DNA from: Bacillota bacterium
GTDB taxonomy: Bacteria > Bacillota > Clostridia > Oscillospirales > Acutalibacteraceae
Reading direction: 5' to 3'
Assembly: GCA_029780875.1 (NCBI GenBank)
Contig: JAKOXU010000088.1
Span: 1-33,089 of the forward strand
Length of the DNA stretch: 33,089 bases
In this document: piece by piece, positions 24,789 through 32,853 of the stretch
Position numbering within the stretch: position 1 is the first letter of the stretch
How the letters are laid out: each line of letters begins with the position of its first letter
The notes under the pieces: generated by a model
Database searches by the model: none
What the model was told of the DNA's origin: nothing
The model's input: only the letters and a program-made list of their open reading frames with translations
Position numbers and translations under genes: made by a program

Positions 24789-26630
24789 ATGTGCGGAATC
24801 GCAGGTTGGATTGATTTCAATCGGGATTTAAAATCCCACCAAAATATAATAAGCAAAATGACAAACACATTAGCCCGCAGGGGCCCCGACGACCAAGGCG
24901 TGTACTTTAGTGAAAGCGCGTGCCTTATGCACCGCCGCCTCATCGTAATCGATCCCGAAAACGGCAAACAGCCCATGTCTGCGGAAAAAAACGGCACCCG
25001 CTACACCATCGTCTACAACGGCGAGCTTTACAACACGGAGGAACTCCGCCGCGAGCTTCAAGCGTTCGGCTACCGCTTTATGGGCCACTCCGACACCGAA
25101 GTCCTGCTGAAAGCCTTCATCCACTGGGGCGAGTCGAGCCTTGACAAGCTCAACGGCATATACGCCTTCGGGGTCTGGGACGACACAGCCCAAACCCTAT
25201 TTTTAGCCCGCGACAGGATGGGGGTAAAGCCGCTGTTTTTCTACCCCTATCCCGGCGGCATCATTTTCGGCTCGGAAATCAAAACCCTGCTGGCAAACCC
25301 GTTAGTCAAGCCCTATGTCGACAACGACGGCCTTAAAGAAATCTTCCTCCTCGGGCCGGGCAGAACAAGGGGCAAAGGCGTCATAAAGGGCATTTTCGAG
25401 CTTAAACCCGGCGAGTATTTGACCTTCGATAAAAAGTCCGGGCATAAAACCCGCTCCTACTGGAGCCTTAAAGCCCGCGAACATACCGACGGCATCAAAG
25501 CCGCAATTGAGAAAACCCGATTTCTCATAACCGATACGGTAAGGCGTCAGCTTGTATCCGATGTGCCCCTATGCTGCTTTTTGTCGGGCGGCCTTGACTC
25601 CAGCATCATCTCAAAAATCGCCTCGGACATATACCTGTCGGCCGACAAGGGCAGGCTCCACACATATTCCGTCAACTATCTCGGCAACCGGCGGTATTTT
25701 GAAAAAAGCCTCTTCCAGCCAAACTCCGACGAAGATTACATTCACATCATGGCAAAGGAAATAGGCTCTCATCACCACGAAATCCTCCTCAACAACGAGG
25801 ATTTGGAAAAGCATTTGGGCGACGCGGTACTCGCCCGCGACCTGCCCGGCATGGCGGATGTCGATTCATCCCTCCTTTTGTTCTGCAGAGAAATCAAAAA
25901 GGAATTTACCGTCGCGGTCTCCGGCGAATGCGCCGACGAAATCTTCGGCGGCTACCCGTGGTACCACAACAAAGAAATCCTCTTTTCAGACACCTTCCCT
26001 TGGTCCCAATCCTTGAATGTAAGGCAAAGCATATTAAAGCCGGGCCTAATCACAGGCGGCGAAGAATATGTAAAACAGCTATACAGCGACACCATAAACA
26101 ACACCGACACCCTGCCGGAGGAAGGGGAACTAAATAAGCGGATGAGGCAAATGTTCATGCTCAATATCAACTGGTTTATGCAGACACTGCTCGACAGGAA
26201 GGACAGGATGAGCATGTTCAGCGGCCTCGAAGTGAGGGTCCCCTTCTGCGACCACCGGCTGGTAGAATACGCCTACAACATGCCGTGGGAGATTAAATCC
26301 TTAAAGGGCAGGGAAAAAGGAATCGTCCGGGAAGCCATGAAAGGCATTTTGCCCGAGGAAATCCTCCTGCGCAAAAAAAGCCCCTACCCAAAAACCCACA
26401 ACCCAAAATACTTAAAGGCGGTCAAAACCGGCCTTCAAAAAATCCTCAACGACTCAAGCTCCCCGCTTTTACAGCTGATAAACAAGCAAAAGGTGCAGGA
26501 GATCATGGACTCCGACGGCAAAAACCTTACAACGCCGTGGTACGGCCAGCTCATGACAGGGGCGCAGCTCATGGCATACCTAATCCAAGTCGACATCTGG
26601 ATGAGAAGATACAAAATCGAAATAGTATAA
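24789..26630 (+). CDS. asnB: Asparagine synthetase, glutamine-hydrolysing
   Basis: Makes asparagine from aspartate, ATP and glutamine; cytoplasmic, 613 aa. The N-terminal class II glutaminase domain starts with the catalytic Cys2 (MCGIAGW) and contains RRGPDDQG, VYNGELYN and GHSDTEVLL. The synthetase domain has the PP-loop FLSGGLDSSIIS near residue 266, VSGECADEIFGGY, and the C-terminal MFSGLEVRVPFCDHRLVEYA. Both active sites appear intact. The ORF track's earlier start is rejected because Cys2 must follow the initiator; ATG at 24789 has GGAGGG 6 nt upstream. It lies 114 nt after the PPDK-like gene. The length is as expected for the Firmicute AsnB/AsnO group. Confidence 0.96.
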   Translation: MCGIAGWIDFNRDLKSHQNIISKMTNTLARRGPDDQGVYFSESACLMHRRLIVIDPENGKQPMSAEKNGTRYTIVYNGELYNTEELRRELQAFGYRFMGHSDTEVLLKAFIHWGESSLDKLNGIYAFGVWDDTAQTLFLARDRMGVKPLFFYPYPGGIIFGSEIKTLLANPLVKPYVDNDGLKEIFLLGPGRTRGKGVIKGIFELKPGEYLTFDKKSGHKTRSYWSLKAREHTDGIKAAIEKTRFLITDTVRRQLVSDVPLCCFLSGGLDSSIISKIASDIYLSADKGRLHTYSVNYLGNRRYFEKSLFQPNSDEDYIHIMAKEIGSHHHEILLNNEDLEKHLGDAVLARDLPGMADVDSSLLLFCREIKKEFTVAVSGECADEIFGGYPWYHNKEILFSDTFPWSQSLNVRQSILKPGLITGGEEYVKQLYSDTINNTDTLPEEGELNKRMRQMFMLNINWFMQTLLDRKDRMSMFSGLEVRVPFCDHRLVEYAYNMPWEIKSLKGREKGIVREAMKGILPEEILLRKKSPYPKTHNPKYLKAVKTGLQKILNDSSSPLLQLINKQKVQEIMDSDGKNLTTPWYGQLMTGAQLMAYLIQVDIWMRRYKIEIV

Positions 26631-27012
26631 CTCCCGCCGCCCCCGGCTCCCACAACGCGGTTTTGATAATGCCCCCAACGAAAAGCTGCCCACTCCCCGC
26701 TGCCCCCACTCCTTCGCATAACTTCCACCCGCCGCGGCAAAACCCCGAAAACATTGATTTTATTGCAAAAACAGCATAATTGTAAACCACCCCTTCATTG
26801 CCCTTCTCCCCTCAATACAATCCCCCACACACCCGCCTCAAAGCCGCCCCACCCATTCCCCGCACCAAACCCACAACGCAGCTCATCACTCCCGCCCCGC
26901 CGTCGCCCAAAGCGCACAACCCCAACCAAGCCCCACCGCTCGCCCCAAAACAAAAAAACACGCACCGGGCTTTATTCCCGGTGCGTTTTCTCATGCTTTT
27001 ATATGTACCCGC
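26631..27012. other. C-rich convergent intergenic region
   Basis: 382 nt between the convergent asnB and livF genes. The + strand is strikingly rich in C and poor in G, with long runs such as CCCCCACACACCCGCC. Two overlapping + ORFs listed here (26754 and 26798) have proline/lysine-rich composition and no ribosome-binding site, so I do not call them genes. A shared terminator lies at 26947-26989. Confidence 0.7.
26947..26989. terminator. Bidirectional terminator between asnB and livF
   Basis: A perfect 9-bp stem CGCACCGGG / CCCGGTGCG has a 7-nt loop. On the - strand it is followed by GTGTTTTTTTG, a strong T tract ending the liv operon 24 nt after livF. On the + strand TTTTC follows. Confidence 0.9.
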
Positions 27013-27723
27013 CTACTCCCCAAGATACGCCTTTTTGACGGATTCGTCGTTTATCAAATCCTGGGCCTCGCCCGAAAGGACAATATTTCCCGTCTCCAGC
27101 ACATAGGCGCGGTCCGCAATGGTAAGGGCCTTTTTGGCGTTCTGCTCAACCAGCAGCACGGTAGTCCCGCTCTCGCTGATTGACTTAATAATGTCGAAAA
27201 TCTCGCTCACCAAAATCGGAGACAGCCCCATGGACGGCTCATCCATCAATATAAGCTTCGGTCGGGACATCAGCGCCCGTCCGATTGCCAGCATCTGCTG
27301 CTCGCCGCCGCTCAAAGTCCCCGCCACCTGATTCCTGCGCTCTTTCAGCCTCGGGAACCGCCGGTAAACCTCCTCAAGGGTAGCCTCAATTTCATCCTTG
27401 TCCCTTCTGGTATAGGCGCCAAGCTGAAGGTTTTCAAACACCGTCAGCTGCGAAAAAATCCGCCGCCCTTCGGGAACATGGGCAATGCCCATTTTAACGA
27501 TTTTATGGGCGGGAGTTTTGGTCAATTCCTGCCCCTGAAACTTAATGGAACCGCCCTTTGCCGGAATAAGCCCGGTAATGGTATGTAAAATGGTAGTTTT
27601 CCCGGCCCCGTTTGCTCCGATCAAAGCGATAACTTCGCCTTCCTTGACCTCAAAAGATATGCCCTTGATGGCCTGAATGACGCCGTAATAAACATGAAGG
27701 TCGTTGATTGTAAGCATTGCCAT
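27013..27723 (-). CDS. livF: Branched-chain amino acid ABC transporter ATPase LivF
   Basis: Second ATPase of the high-affinity leucine/isoleucine/valine ABC importer, 236 aa, cytoplasmic face of the membrane. Walker A GANGAGKTT, signature LSGGEQQ, Walker B LILMDEPSMGLSP and the switch histidine-region equivalent VLLVEQNAKKAL are all present. LivF is shorter than LivG and carries the MDEPSMGL wording typical of the subfamily. The ATG at 27723 follows GAGGTAG, 10 nt after the livG stop. It is the last gene of the liv operon, with a strong terminator 24 nt downstream. Confidence 0.96.
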   Translation of the reverse strand: MAMLTINDLHVYYGVIQAIKGISFEVKEGEVIALIGANGAGKTTILHTITGLIPAKGGSIKFQGQELTKTPAHKIVKMGIAHVPEGRRIFSQLTVFENLQLGAYTRRDKDEIEATLEEVYRRFPRLKERRNQVAGTLSGGEQQMLAIGRALMSRPKLILMDEPSMGLSPILVSEIFDIIKSISESGTTVLLVEQNAKKALTIADRAYVLETGNIVLSGEAQDLINDESVKKAYLGE

Positions 27724-27733
27724 TTTACTACCT

Positions 27734-28492
27734 CTATTCCCCCAAATATGCTGCGATAACCTCTGGGTTATTTAGCACCTCGGAAGTCTTGCCCGAGGCC
27801 AAAAGGGTCCCGAAATTCATGACGGAAATCTCCTCACAAATGCCGGCCACAAGCCTCATATCGTGCTCGATAAGCAGTATTGTCATATCAAACTTATCCC
27901 GGATCAGGCGTATGGTTTCCATAAGCTCCTCGGTCTCATTAGGGTTCATGCCCGCCGCCGGCTCATCCAGCAAAAGCAGCTTCGGGCTTGTAGCCAAAGC
28001 CCGGGCAATTTCCAGCTTTCTCTGCTTGCCGTAAGGCAAATTGCAGGCCAAAGTGTCTTTTTCCTTGTCCAAATCAAAGACCTCCAAAAGCTCTATGGCT
28101 TCCTTTTCCATCTTGCGCTCCTCATTATAAAAGCGCGGCAGCCTAAAAACGCTTTCAACCATGTAATACTTATGATTATTGTGAAGCCCGACCTTGACAT
28201 TGTCGATAATGCTCATATTTTTAAAAAGGCGGATATTCTGAAAGGTGCGTGCAATCCCCTTTTTATTTATCTCAATGGGATTTTTCCCGGTCAAATTTTC
28301 TCCGTCAAAACAAAAGGTGCCGCTGGTTGGCTTATACACCCCGGTAATCATGTTAAAAAGGGTGGTTTTCCCGGCGCCGTTGGGGCCTATCAGCCCATAA
28401 AGCTGCCCCTTTTCTATGGAAAGGCTCACATTATCCACGGCAAGCAGCCCGCCGAAGGAGATTCCCAGATTTTTTATCTCAAGCAGTGCCAC
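27734..28492 (-). CDS. livG: Branched-chain amino acid ABC transporter ATPase LivG
   Basis: First ATPase of the importer, 252 aa. Walker A GPNGAGKTT, LivG-specific insert (ARTFQNIRLFKNMSIIDNV), a signature region written NLPYGKQRKLEIARAL in place of canonical LSGGQ (usual in LivG), and Walker B LLLLDEPAAGMNP. The ORF track begins at TTG 28519, inside livM. The GTG at 28490-28492 gives MALLEIKNLGISFGG, the normal N terminus, with AAAGGAG about 12 nt upstream, and leaves a 7-nt gap after livM. The short N-terminal difference does not affect the assignment. Confidence 0.95.
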   Translation of the reverse strand: MALLEIKNLGISFGGLLAVDNVSLSIEKGQLYGLIGPNGAGKTTLFNMITGVYKPTSGTFCFDGENLTGKNPIEINKKGIARTFQNIRLFKNMSIIDNVKVGLHNNHKYYMVESVFRLPRFYNEERKMEKEAIELLEVFDLDKEKDTLACNLPYGKQRKLEIARALATSPKLLLLDEPAAGMNPNETEELMETIRLIRDKFDMTILLIEHDMRLVAGICEEISVMNFGTLLASGKTSEVLNNPEVIAAYLGE

Positions 28493-28499
28493 TTTCCCG

Positions 28500-29492
28500 T
28501 CACGCTCCTTTCCTTGCAAGCGCTTTCCTGCGAAGCATCATAATTTTTACCTTAGCTTTAGCCCTCAATTCAATAATCTTCGGCGAATTGCCCGCCAGCA
28601 TCATGAGGATAAGGGCGATGGCGTATATCAACAGCCTGTACTTGTCAAATCCCCTCAAAATCTCGGGCAGGAAGGTAATAATCACAGCAGCAATGATGGA
28701 GCCCAAAAGGTTTCCCATACCCCCGAGGACCACCATAACCAAAACCTCGATAGACACATTGTAGCTGAAGTTTGCCGGCTCGATAAAGTTTATATAGTGA
28801 CCCAAGATGACGCCGGCGATTCCGGCAAAAAAGGCGCCCACGGTAAAAACCTTAATCTTAAATGCCTTTATGTTAATCCCAACCGACTCCGCCGCAATGG
28901 CATTGTCGCGTATCGAGGTTATGGCCCGCCCGTGTCTGGAAGTGACAATATTTCGTATGACCAAAACCGTGATAATGACAAAAACATAAGAATAGGAGAA
29001 GGTCATAAACTTTGAGCCCAAAGAAGGGATGCCGTTGAGGCCCGAGGTTCCCCCCGTATAAGGTATAATCTTTATAAAGGAGCGTATCATCTCCCCAAAA
29101 GCCAATGTCACGATGGCAAGGTAGTCGCCCTGGAGCCGAAGAATTGAGGAGCTTATCAAAAACCCGCCGACAGCGGCGACAGTGCCGCCGATCAGTGCCG
29201 CCACAAAAAAGCGGATTTCTATCGGCAAGCTCGAGTTAATGGAAAAAATGCACCCGGAATATGCCCCCAAGGCGAAGAATCCCGCATGACCCAAAGACAG
29301 CTCACCCAAGAACCCCACTATAAGGTTCAAGGACAAGGCAAGTATCACATTATAGCATGCCTTAATGGCAAGGGTCTGGGTAGCCCGGGGCAGCATATTT
29401 GTGTTCATGCCGTAGGCGATAAAGGCATAAACAGCGATGGCTGCGGCAACCATAATTAAATTGCGGTACAATTTTGAGTTTAACTTCTTCAT
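28500..29492 (-). CDS. livM: Branched-chain amino acid ABC transporter permease LivM
   Basis: Second permease of the importer, 330 aa, about nine membrane helices. LivM hallmarks include LALSLNLIVGFLGELSLGHAGFFALGAY, ILRLQGDYLAIVTLAFGEMIR and the coupling region RDNAIAAESVGINIKAFKIKVF. The ATG at 29492 follows the livH stop by 6 nt. The positively charged C terminus (RAKAKVKIMMLRRKALARKG) is somewhat longer than usual and cytoplasmic. It pairs with LivH to make the channel. Confidence 0.96.
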   Translation of the reverse strand: MKKLNSKLYRNLIMVAAAIAVYAFIAYGMNTNMLPRATQTLAIKACYNVILALSLNLIVGFLGELSLGHAGFFALGAYSGCIFSINSSLPIEIRFFVAALIGGTVAAVGGFLISSSILRLQGDYLAIVTLAFGEMIRSFIKIIPYTGGTSGLNGIPSLGSKFMTFSYSYVFVIITVLVIRNIVTSRHGRAITSIRDNAIAAESVGINIKAFKIKVFTVGAFFAGIAGVILGHYINFIEPANFSYNVSIEVLVMVVLGGMGNLLGSIIAAVIITFLPEILRGFDKYRLLIYAIALILMMLAGNSPKIIELRAKAKVKIMMLRRKALARKGA

Positions 29493-29498
29493 TATCGC

Positions 29499-30386
29499 CT
29501 ACACCTTTTCCGTATAATTCTTGCCCAACAGCCCGGTAGGCTTCAGCACAAGCATAATAATCAGTATCACAAAGGCAAACCCGTCAGAAGCGGCATTCAA
29601 ATTAAAGGGCAGGTAGCTGGCGGTCAAGGCTTCAATCAGGCCGATCATCAGCCCGCCGATCATGGCACCCGGGATGCTTCCTATCCCGCCGAATACCGCG
29701 GCGGCAAAAGCCTTAATGCCGAACAAGCTTCCGGTATAGGGGTCAACATTCAAATATTTTGCCGAATAAAGAATGCTGGCAATTCCGGCAAGGGCGGACC
29801 CGATAATAAAGGTGATGGAGATGGTGCGGTTAACATTGATTCCCATCAGCTGTGCGGTGCCCTTATCTTCGGACACTGCCAACATCGCGCGTCCCAGTAA
29901 TGTCTTTTTGATAAATATGTAAAGGCCAAGCATAATGACAATGGTCGTGACCCATATAATGACCGAAATGCCGGAAACGGAAACGCCAAACAGGTCAAAA
30001 CTGCCCACATTTATAAACTTGACGATAAACTGCCGGTTGGTACCGAAAAATAACAGGGCAAGGTTCTGAAGCAGATAACTTACCCCGATTGCCGTAATGA
30101 GGACAGAAAGGGGCGTGGCGTGGCGAAGTGGCTTGTAAGCCAGTTTTTCCACCACAAATCCCAACCCCGCGCAAAAGGCAACGCAAAGGAACATTGCCAA
30201 AGGAACACTTATCGCCAGCCTTGAAATAAAGACCACAATGGTATAAGCCCCCACCATGATGATATCGCCATGGGCAAAGTTCAGCATCTTGGCAATGCCG
30301 TACACCATGGTATACCCGAGGGCCACAAGGGCATAAACGCTCCCCAGATTAATACCGTCTATCAGCGTCATAACAAGCTGTTGCAT
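29499..30386 (-). CDS. livH: Branched-chain amino acid ABC transporter permease LivH
   Basis: First permease subunit, 295 aa, about eight membrane helices. The N terminus LIDGINLGSVYALVALGYTMVYGIAKMLNFAHGDIIMVGAY and the coupling region AVSEDKGTAQLMGINVNRTI are typical of LivH, as is FGGIGSIPGAMIGGLMIGLIE near the C terminus. The ATG at 30386 has GAGGAG about 6 nt upstream. It is separated from livK by a terminator-like hairpin and its own promoter candidate, so livH-M-G-F may be expressed at a lower or separately regulated level. Confidence 0.96.
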   Translation of the reverse strand: MQQLVMTLIDGINLGSVYALVALGYTMVYGIAKMLNFAHGDIIMVGAYTIVVFISRLAISVPLAMFLCVAFCAGLGFVVEKLAYKPLRHATPLSVLITAIGVSYLLQNLALLFFGTNRQFIVKFINVGSFDLFGVSVSGISVIIWVTTIVIMLGLYIFIKKTLLGRAMLAVSEDKGTAQLMGINVNRTISITFIIGSALAGIASILYSAKYLNVDPYTGSLFGIKAFAAAVFGGIGSIPGAMIGGLMIGLIEALTASYLPFNLNAASDGFAFVILIIMLVLKPTGLLGKNYTEKV

Positions 30387-30438
30387 AGATTACTCCTCAT
30401 CTAAGTAGTAAAAGTGAAACTATCTACTGCTTTTAAAA

Positions 30439-30460
30439 CAGTTCGGAATATTCCGAACTG
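30439..30460 (-). promoter_or_regulatory. 22-nt perfect palindrome in the livH leader
   Basis: CAGTTCGGAAT is followed directly by its exact complement. As RNA on the - strand it makes a 9-bp hairpin followed by TTTTAAAA, about 50 nt before livH. It could be an attenuator, an RNA-processing hairpin or a protein operator. Confidence 0.5.
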
Positions 30461-30484
30461 CCTTAAAAACGGTAAATACATTTT

Positions 30485-30513
30485 ATTTTATAATGTTTTG
30501 TCGACAAAATCAA
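30485..30513 (-). promoter_or_regulatory. Candidate internal promoter for livHMGF
   Basis: On the - strand TTGATT (-35) and TAAAAT (-10) are 17 nt apart. The spacer region contains most of the 14-nt palindrome TTTTGTCGACAAAA (30496-30509), positioned as an operator would be. Confidence 0.5.
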
Positions 30514-30520
30514 TTAGAAA

Positions 30521-30555
30521 ATACGGGGAAGCCATAAAATATGTCTTCCCCGTAT
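30521..30555 (-). terminator. Terminator-like hairpin after livK
   Basis: An 11-bp stem ATACGGGGAAG / CTTCCCCGTAT with a 13-nt loop lies 20 nt after the livK stop, followed on the - strand by TTTCTAATT. The weak T tract suggests partial read-through, a common way to make more binding protein than permease. Confidence 0.7.
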
Positions 30556-30574
30556 CGTCCCTAACAATCAAACT

Positions 30575-31735
30575 TTATTCTTTTGCGACATATTTACCGT
30601 CTTTGATTTCAGCAACTTTAGCAGATTTTGTAGGTTCGCCGGACTCGCTGAAAGTCATCTTTCCGGTAAGGCCGTCTACTTCGATTTGAGTCATTACGGG
30701 GACCAGTTTTTCACCAAGAGCCTTGGCGGTCAATTTGGTATCTTCAACTGTAAGTCCCGCCTTTTCAATAGCGGCCTTGATAACATAGATAGCGTCATAG
30801 GCATCGGCGGCGAACTGGTCAGGCTCAATGTTGTACTTATCCTTGTATTTGGCCACAAAGGTCTTCACATTTTCGGAAGGATCGCTGGCAATAAAGGGAG
30901 TATAGTAAATGAGCCCTTCAACCAATTTTGCGTTGTCGCCCTGCAGGTAGTTCAGAATGCCGTCGAGACCGTCGCAGCCGATAACGGGGAGGTTAATGTT
31001 CTTGCTGTTAGCGGCGATTACGATTTGGGCCGCCTTTTCAGCGTAGATGGGCATAAACAGGAACTCTGCGTCGGAACCGGCAATCTTGGTGAGCTGAGCG
31101 TTAAAGTCTGTGGCCGACTTCGGGAAGGAAGTGTCAGCGGAAATTGTACCGCCGAGCTCATTCCATCTGGCCTTGAAAGCTTCATAAAGGCCGCTGCTGT
31201 AGCTGTCATCCTGATTGTAAAGGATAGCGGCTTTTGTAAAGCCCAGTTTTTCATAAATGTATTCAGCCATTGCCTTGCCTTGGTCAACATCATTGAAGCA
31301 AATGCGGAAGGAGTTGGGGCTGATAATTGCTTCGATTTGAGAAGCACTGGGGGTCACATGCAGGAGCCCTTCATTTTTGATGGCGTCATTGAGAGCAACG
31401 CCGGCACCGGATGTAACGGTACCCATGAAGATCTGCATGCCGTTGTCCATCAATTTTTCAAAGGCTGCTTTTGCCTTTGTTCCGTCGGCTTCGTCATCTT
31501 CAAAGATGAACTTAAGCTTAATGCCATTGATGCCGCCGGCTTCATTGATTTCGTCGATAGCGATTTGGGCGCCTCTCTTAACCGAGGTTCCATATGTAGA
31601 AGCCTCTCCTGTCAGAGGACCGGTACCGCCGATAACCAGTTGATCCGCGGTGTCATTCTTTTTGCAGCCGGCAAACCCAACTGCAAGGAAGAGAAGCGCA
31701 AAGGTAAGTGCCAATAACCGTTTTGCCATTTTCAT
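30575..31735 (-). CDS. livK: Branched-chain amino acid ABC transporter substrate-binding lipoprotein
   Basis: Extracellular solute-binding lipoprotein of the LivJ/LivK (Peripla_BP_6) family, 386 aa. Signal peptide MKMAKRLLALTFALLFLAVGFAGC with lipobox FAGC (Cys24), then an acidic linker and a type I periplasmic-binding fold: VIGGTGPLTGEASTYGTSVKRGAQIAIDEINEAGGINGI is the classic family start. The central DAYDAIYVIKAAIEKAG and the C-terminal strand GLTGKMTFSESGEPTKS are also typical. The ATG at 31735 follows GAGGGGAAG. It is the first gene of the liv operon and has a strong promoter. The ligand is presumably leucine, isoleucine or valine, though members of the family may bind other amino acids. 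Confidence 0.96.
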   Translation of the reverse strand: MKMAKRLLALTFALLFLAVGFAGCKKNDTADQLVIGGTGPLTGEASTYGTSVKRGAQIAIDEINEAGGINGIKLKFIFEDDEADGTKAKAAFEKLMDNGMQIFMGTVTSGAGVALNDAIKNEGLLHVTPSASQIEAIISPNSFRICFNDVDQGKAMAEYIYEKLGFTKAAILYNQDDSYSSGLYEAFKARWNELGGTISADTSFPKSATDFNAQLTKIAGSDAEFLFMPIYAEKAAQIVIAANSKNINLPVIGCDGLDGILNYLQGDNAKLVEGLIYYTPFIASDPSENVKTFVAKYKDKYNIEPDQFAADAYDAIYVIKAAIEKAGLTVEDTKLTAKALGEKLVPVMTQIEVDGLTGKMTFSESGEPTKSAKVAEIKDGKYVAKE

Positions 31736-31790
31736 TACAACATCTTCCCCTCGAAATTTAGTTATTTAAAGTACAAAATATACAGAAATA

Positions 31791-31819
31791 ATGATACTTT
31801 GATATAAGGCTTTTGTCAA
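31791..31819 (-). promoter_or_regulatory. Sigma-A-type promoter of the liv operon
   Basis: A consensus TTGACA (-35), 17-nt spacer and TATCAT (-10) on the - strand place the start near 31784, about 50 nt before livK. Upstream lies an inverted repeat AACTTATTTTATAAGTT (31848-31864), which could bind a regulator. No T-box or perfect CodY box was recognised. Confidence 0.85.
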
Positions 31820-31847
31820 GAATTATATCATATTTTTTATAAGAATT

Positions 31848-31864
31848 AACTTATTTTATAAGTT
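31848..31864. repeat. 7-bp inverted repeat upstream of the liv promoter
   Basis: AACTTAT and ATAAGTT are perfect complements separated by 3 nt, centred about 40 nt upstream of the liv -35 box. A second palindrome, GTAAATATTTAC (31913-31924), lies between here and the sirtuin stop. Either may be an operator; in AT-rich DNA chance occurrence is possible. Confidence 0.4.
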
Positions 31865-31946
31865 TTAGCTTAATAATTACCAACACTCCAACCCCAATTT
31901 TTGTAAATATTTACCAAAACCCCCACCACACCCCCCAAAAACCGCC

Positions 31947-32681
31947 TCACCCCACGCAAGCCTTGAGCACCTGCCCCACGCTCCCCTGTATCACCAAATC
32001 GGCGAAGGAGTCATAAGGCGTCGGCGCCCGGTTAATCAAAGCCAGCTTCCCGCCCCGGCAGTACCTGACAAGCCCCGCCGCCGGATACACCGTCAAGGAA
32101 GTCCCCGCCACAATCAAAAGGTCAGCCTTTTCAATATGCCGCACAGCCCTCTCCAAAACCCCCGCGTCAAGGCTCTCGCCATAGAGCACCACATCGGGCC
32201 GCACAACCCCACCGCAGTTATCGCACCTCGGCACCCCGTCGGCCTTCAGAACATAATCCGGCGAAAAAGCCTTGCCGCACGCCATACAGTAATTCCTATA
32301 CACCGACCCGTGCAGCTCCAGCACCTCCCGGCTCCCCGCCATCTGATGCAGCCCGTCAATATTCTGGGTAATGACAGCCTTGAGCTTCCCCTCCCCCTCG
32401 AGCTTCGCCAGTGCCAAATGGGCGTCGTTGGGCTTTGCGTCCCTGTAAATCATCTTGCTTTTATAGTAGCCGTAAAACTCATCGGTATGGCTCACGAAAA
32501 AATCGTGGGAAAGTATAGTCTCGGGCGACAGCCCCCTTTCCCCCACCCGCTCGGAGTAAAGCCCTTTGGCGCTCCTAAAATCGGGAATATTGCTTTCGGT
32601 GGAAACCCCTGCTCCTCCGAAAAAGACAATATACCCCGCCTCCTCAATCATTTTCCTTAATGCCAACACCTTTTCATCCAT
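31947..32681 (-). CDS. cobB: Sirtuin NAD-dependent protein deacylase
   Basis: Removes acyl groups from lysines using NAD+; cytoplasmic, 244 aa, standard for bacterial CobB/SIR2. NAD-binding GAGVST (residues 23-28) and IPDFRSAKGLY, TQNIDGLH (105-112), catalytic H124 (LELHGS) and four zinc cysteines (C132, C135, C153, C156) are all present. The class III Y/R pair is not evident in the short stretch after FRSAKGLYSE. The ORF track's 285-aa start passes through the promoter. ATG at 32681 gives MDEKVLALRK but has only a weak G-rich ribosome-binding site. No clear terminator separates it from the liv operon. Confidence 0.95.
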   Translation of the reverse strand: MDEKVLALRKMIEEAGYIVFFGGAGVSTESNIPDFRSAKGLYSERVGERGLSPETILSHDFFVSHTDEFYGYYKSKMIYRDAKPNDAHLALAKLEGEGKLKAVITQNIDGLHQMAGSREVLELHGSVYRNYCMACGKAFSPDYVLKADGVPRCDNCGGVVRPDVVLYGESLDAGVLERAVRHIEKADLLIVAGTSLTVYPAAGLVRYCRGGKLALINRAPTPYDSFADLVIQGSVGQVLKACVG

Positions 32682-32718
32682 GCTCACAAAATCGCCCCCA
32701 AAAAATTTTTCCAATAAT

Positions 32719-32746
32719 ATTTTAGCACACCCTGCCCCCATTTCAA
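32719..32746 (-). promoter_or_regulatory. Promoter of the sirtuin gene
   Basis: On the - strand TTGAAA (-35), 16-nt spacer and TAAAAT (-10) with an upstream TG (extended -10), about 38 nt before the sirtuin ATG. Confidence 0.7.
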
Positions 32747-32807
32747 GAACCGCCCGCCCCACCCATTGACACACCCCCACCCATATGCTGTTGTTAGACC
32801 ACATGGT

Positions 32808-32825
32808 TTAGACTACCCAGTCTAA
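32808..32825. promoter_or_regulatory. Palindromic operator candidate for the TetR-type regulator
   Basis: TTAGACT-ACCC-AGTCTAA: perfect 7-bp arms with a 4-nt centre, 28 nt upstream of the regulator's ATG. A third TTAGAC copy lies at 32794-32799, and outer GGTTT/AAACC extends the symmetry. The site overlaps the likely promoter region (TATAAA at 32828-32833), suggesting autorepression. Confidence 0.55.
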
Positions 32826-32853
32826 TCTATAAACCATAAAAAGGTGTGTCCAA

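Noticed and set aside
26754-27106. Two + strand ORFs of 94 and 102 aa
   Set aside because: Proline/lysine-rich products of C-rich non-coding DNA, no ribosome-binding site, and they run into the antisense of livF and its terminator.
30686-31717. 343-aa + strand ORF opposite livK, and similar long shadows at 2398-3222, 4197-5093 and 5153-6097
   Set aside because: They lie wholly antisense to well-identified genes, have no ribosome-binding sites and low-complexity or mirror-like composition.
31836-31924. CodY-type box upstream of livK
   Set aside because: The palindromes present (AACTTAT...ATAAGTT and GTAAATATTTAC) do not match the CodY consensus AATTTTCWGAAAATT.
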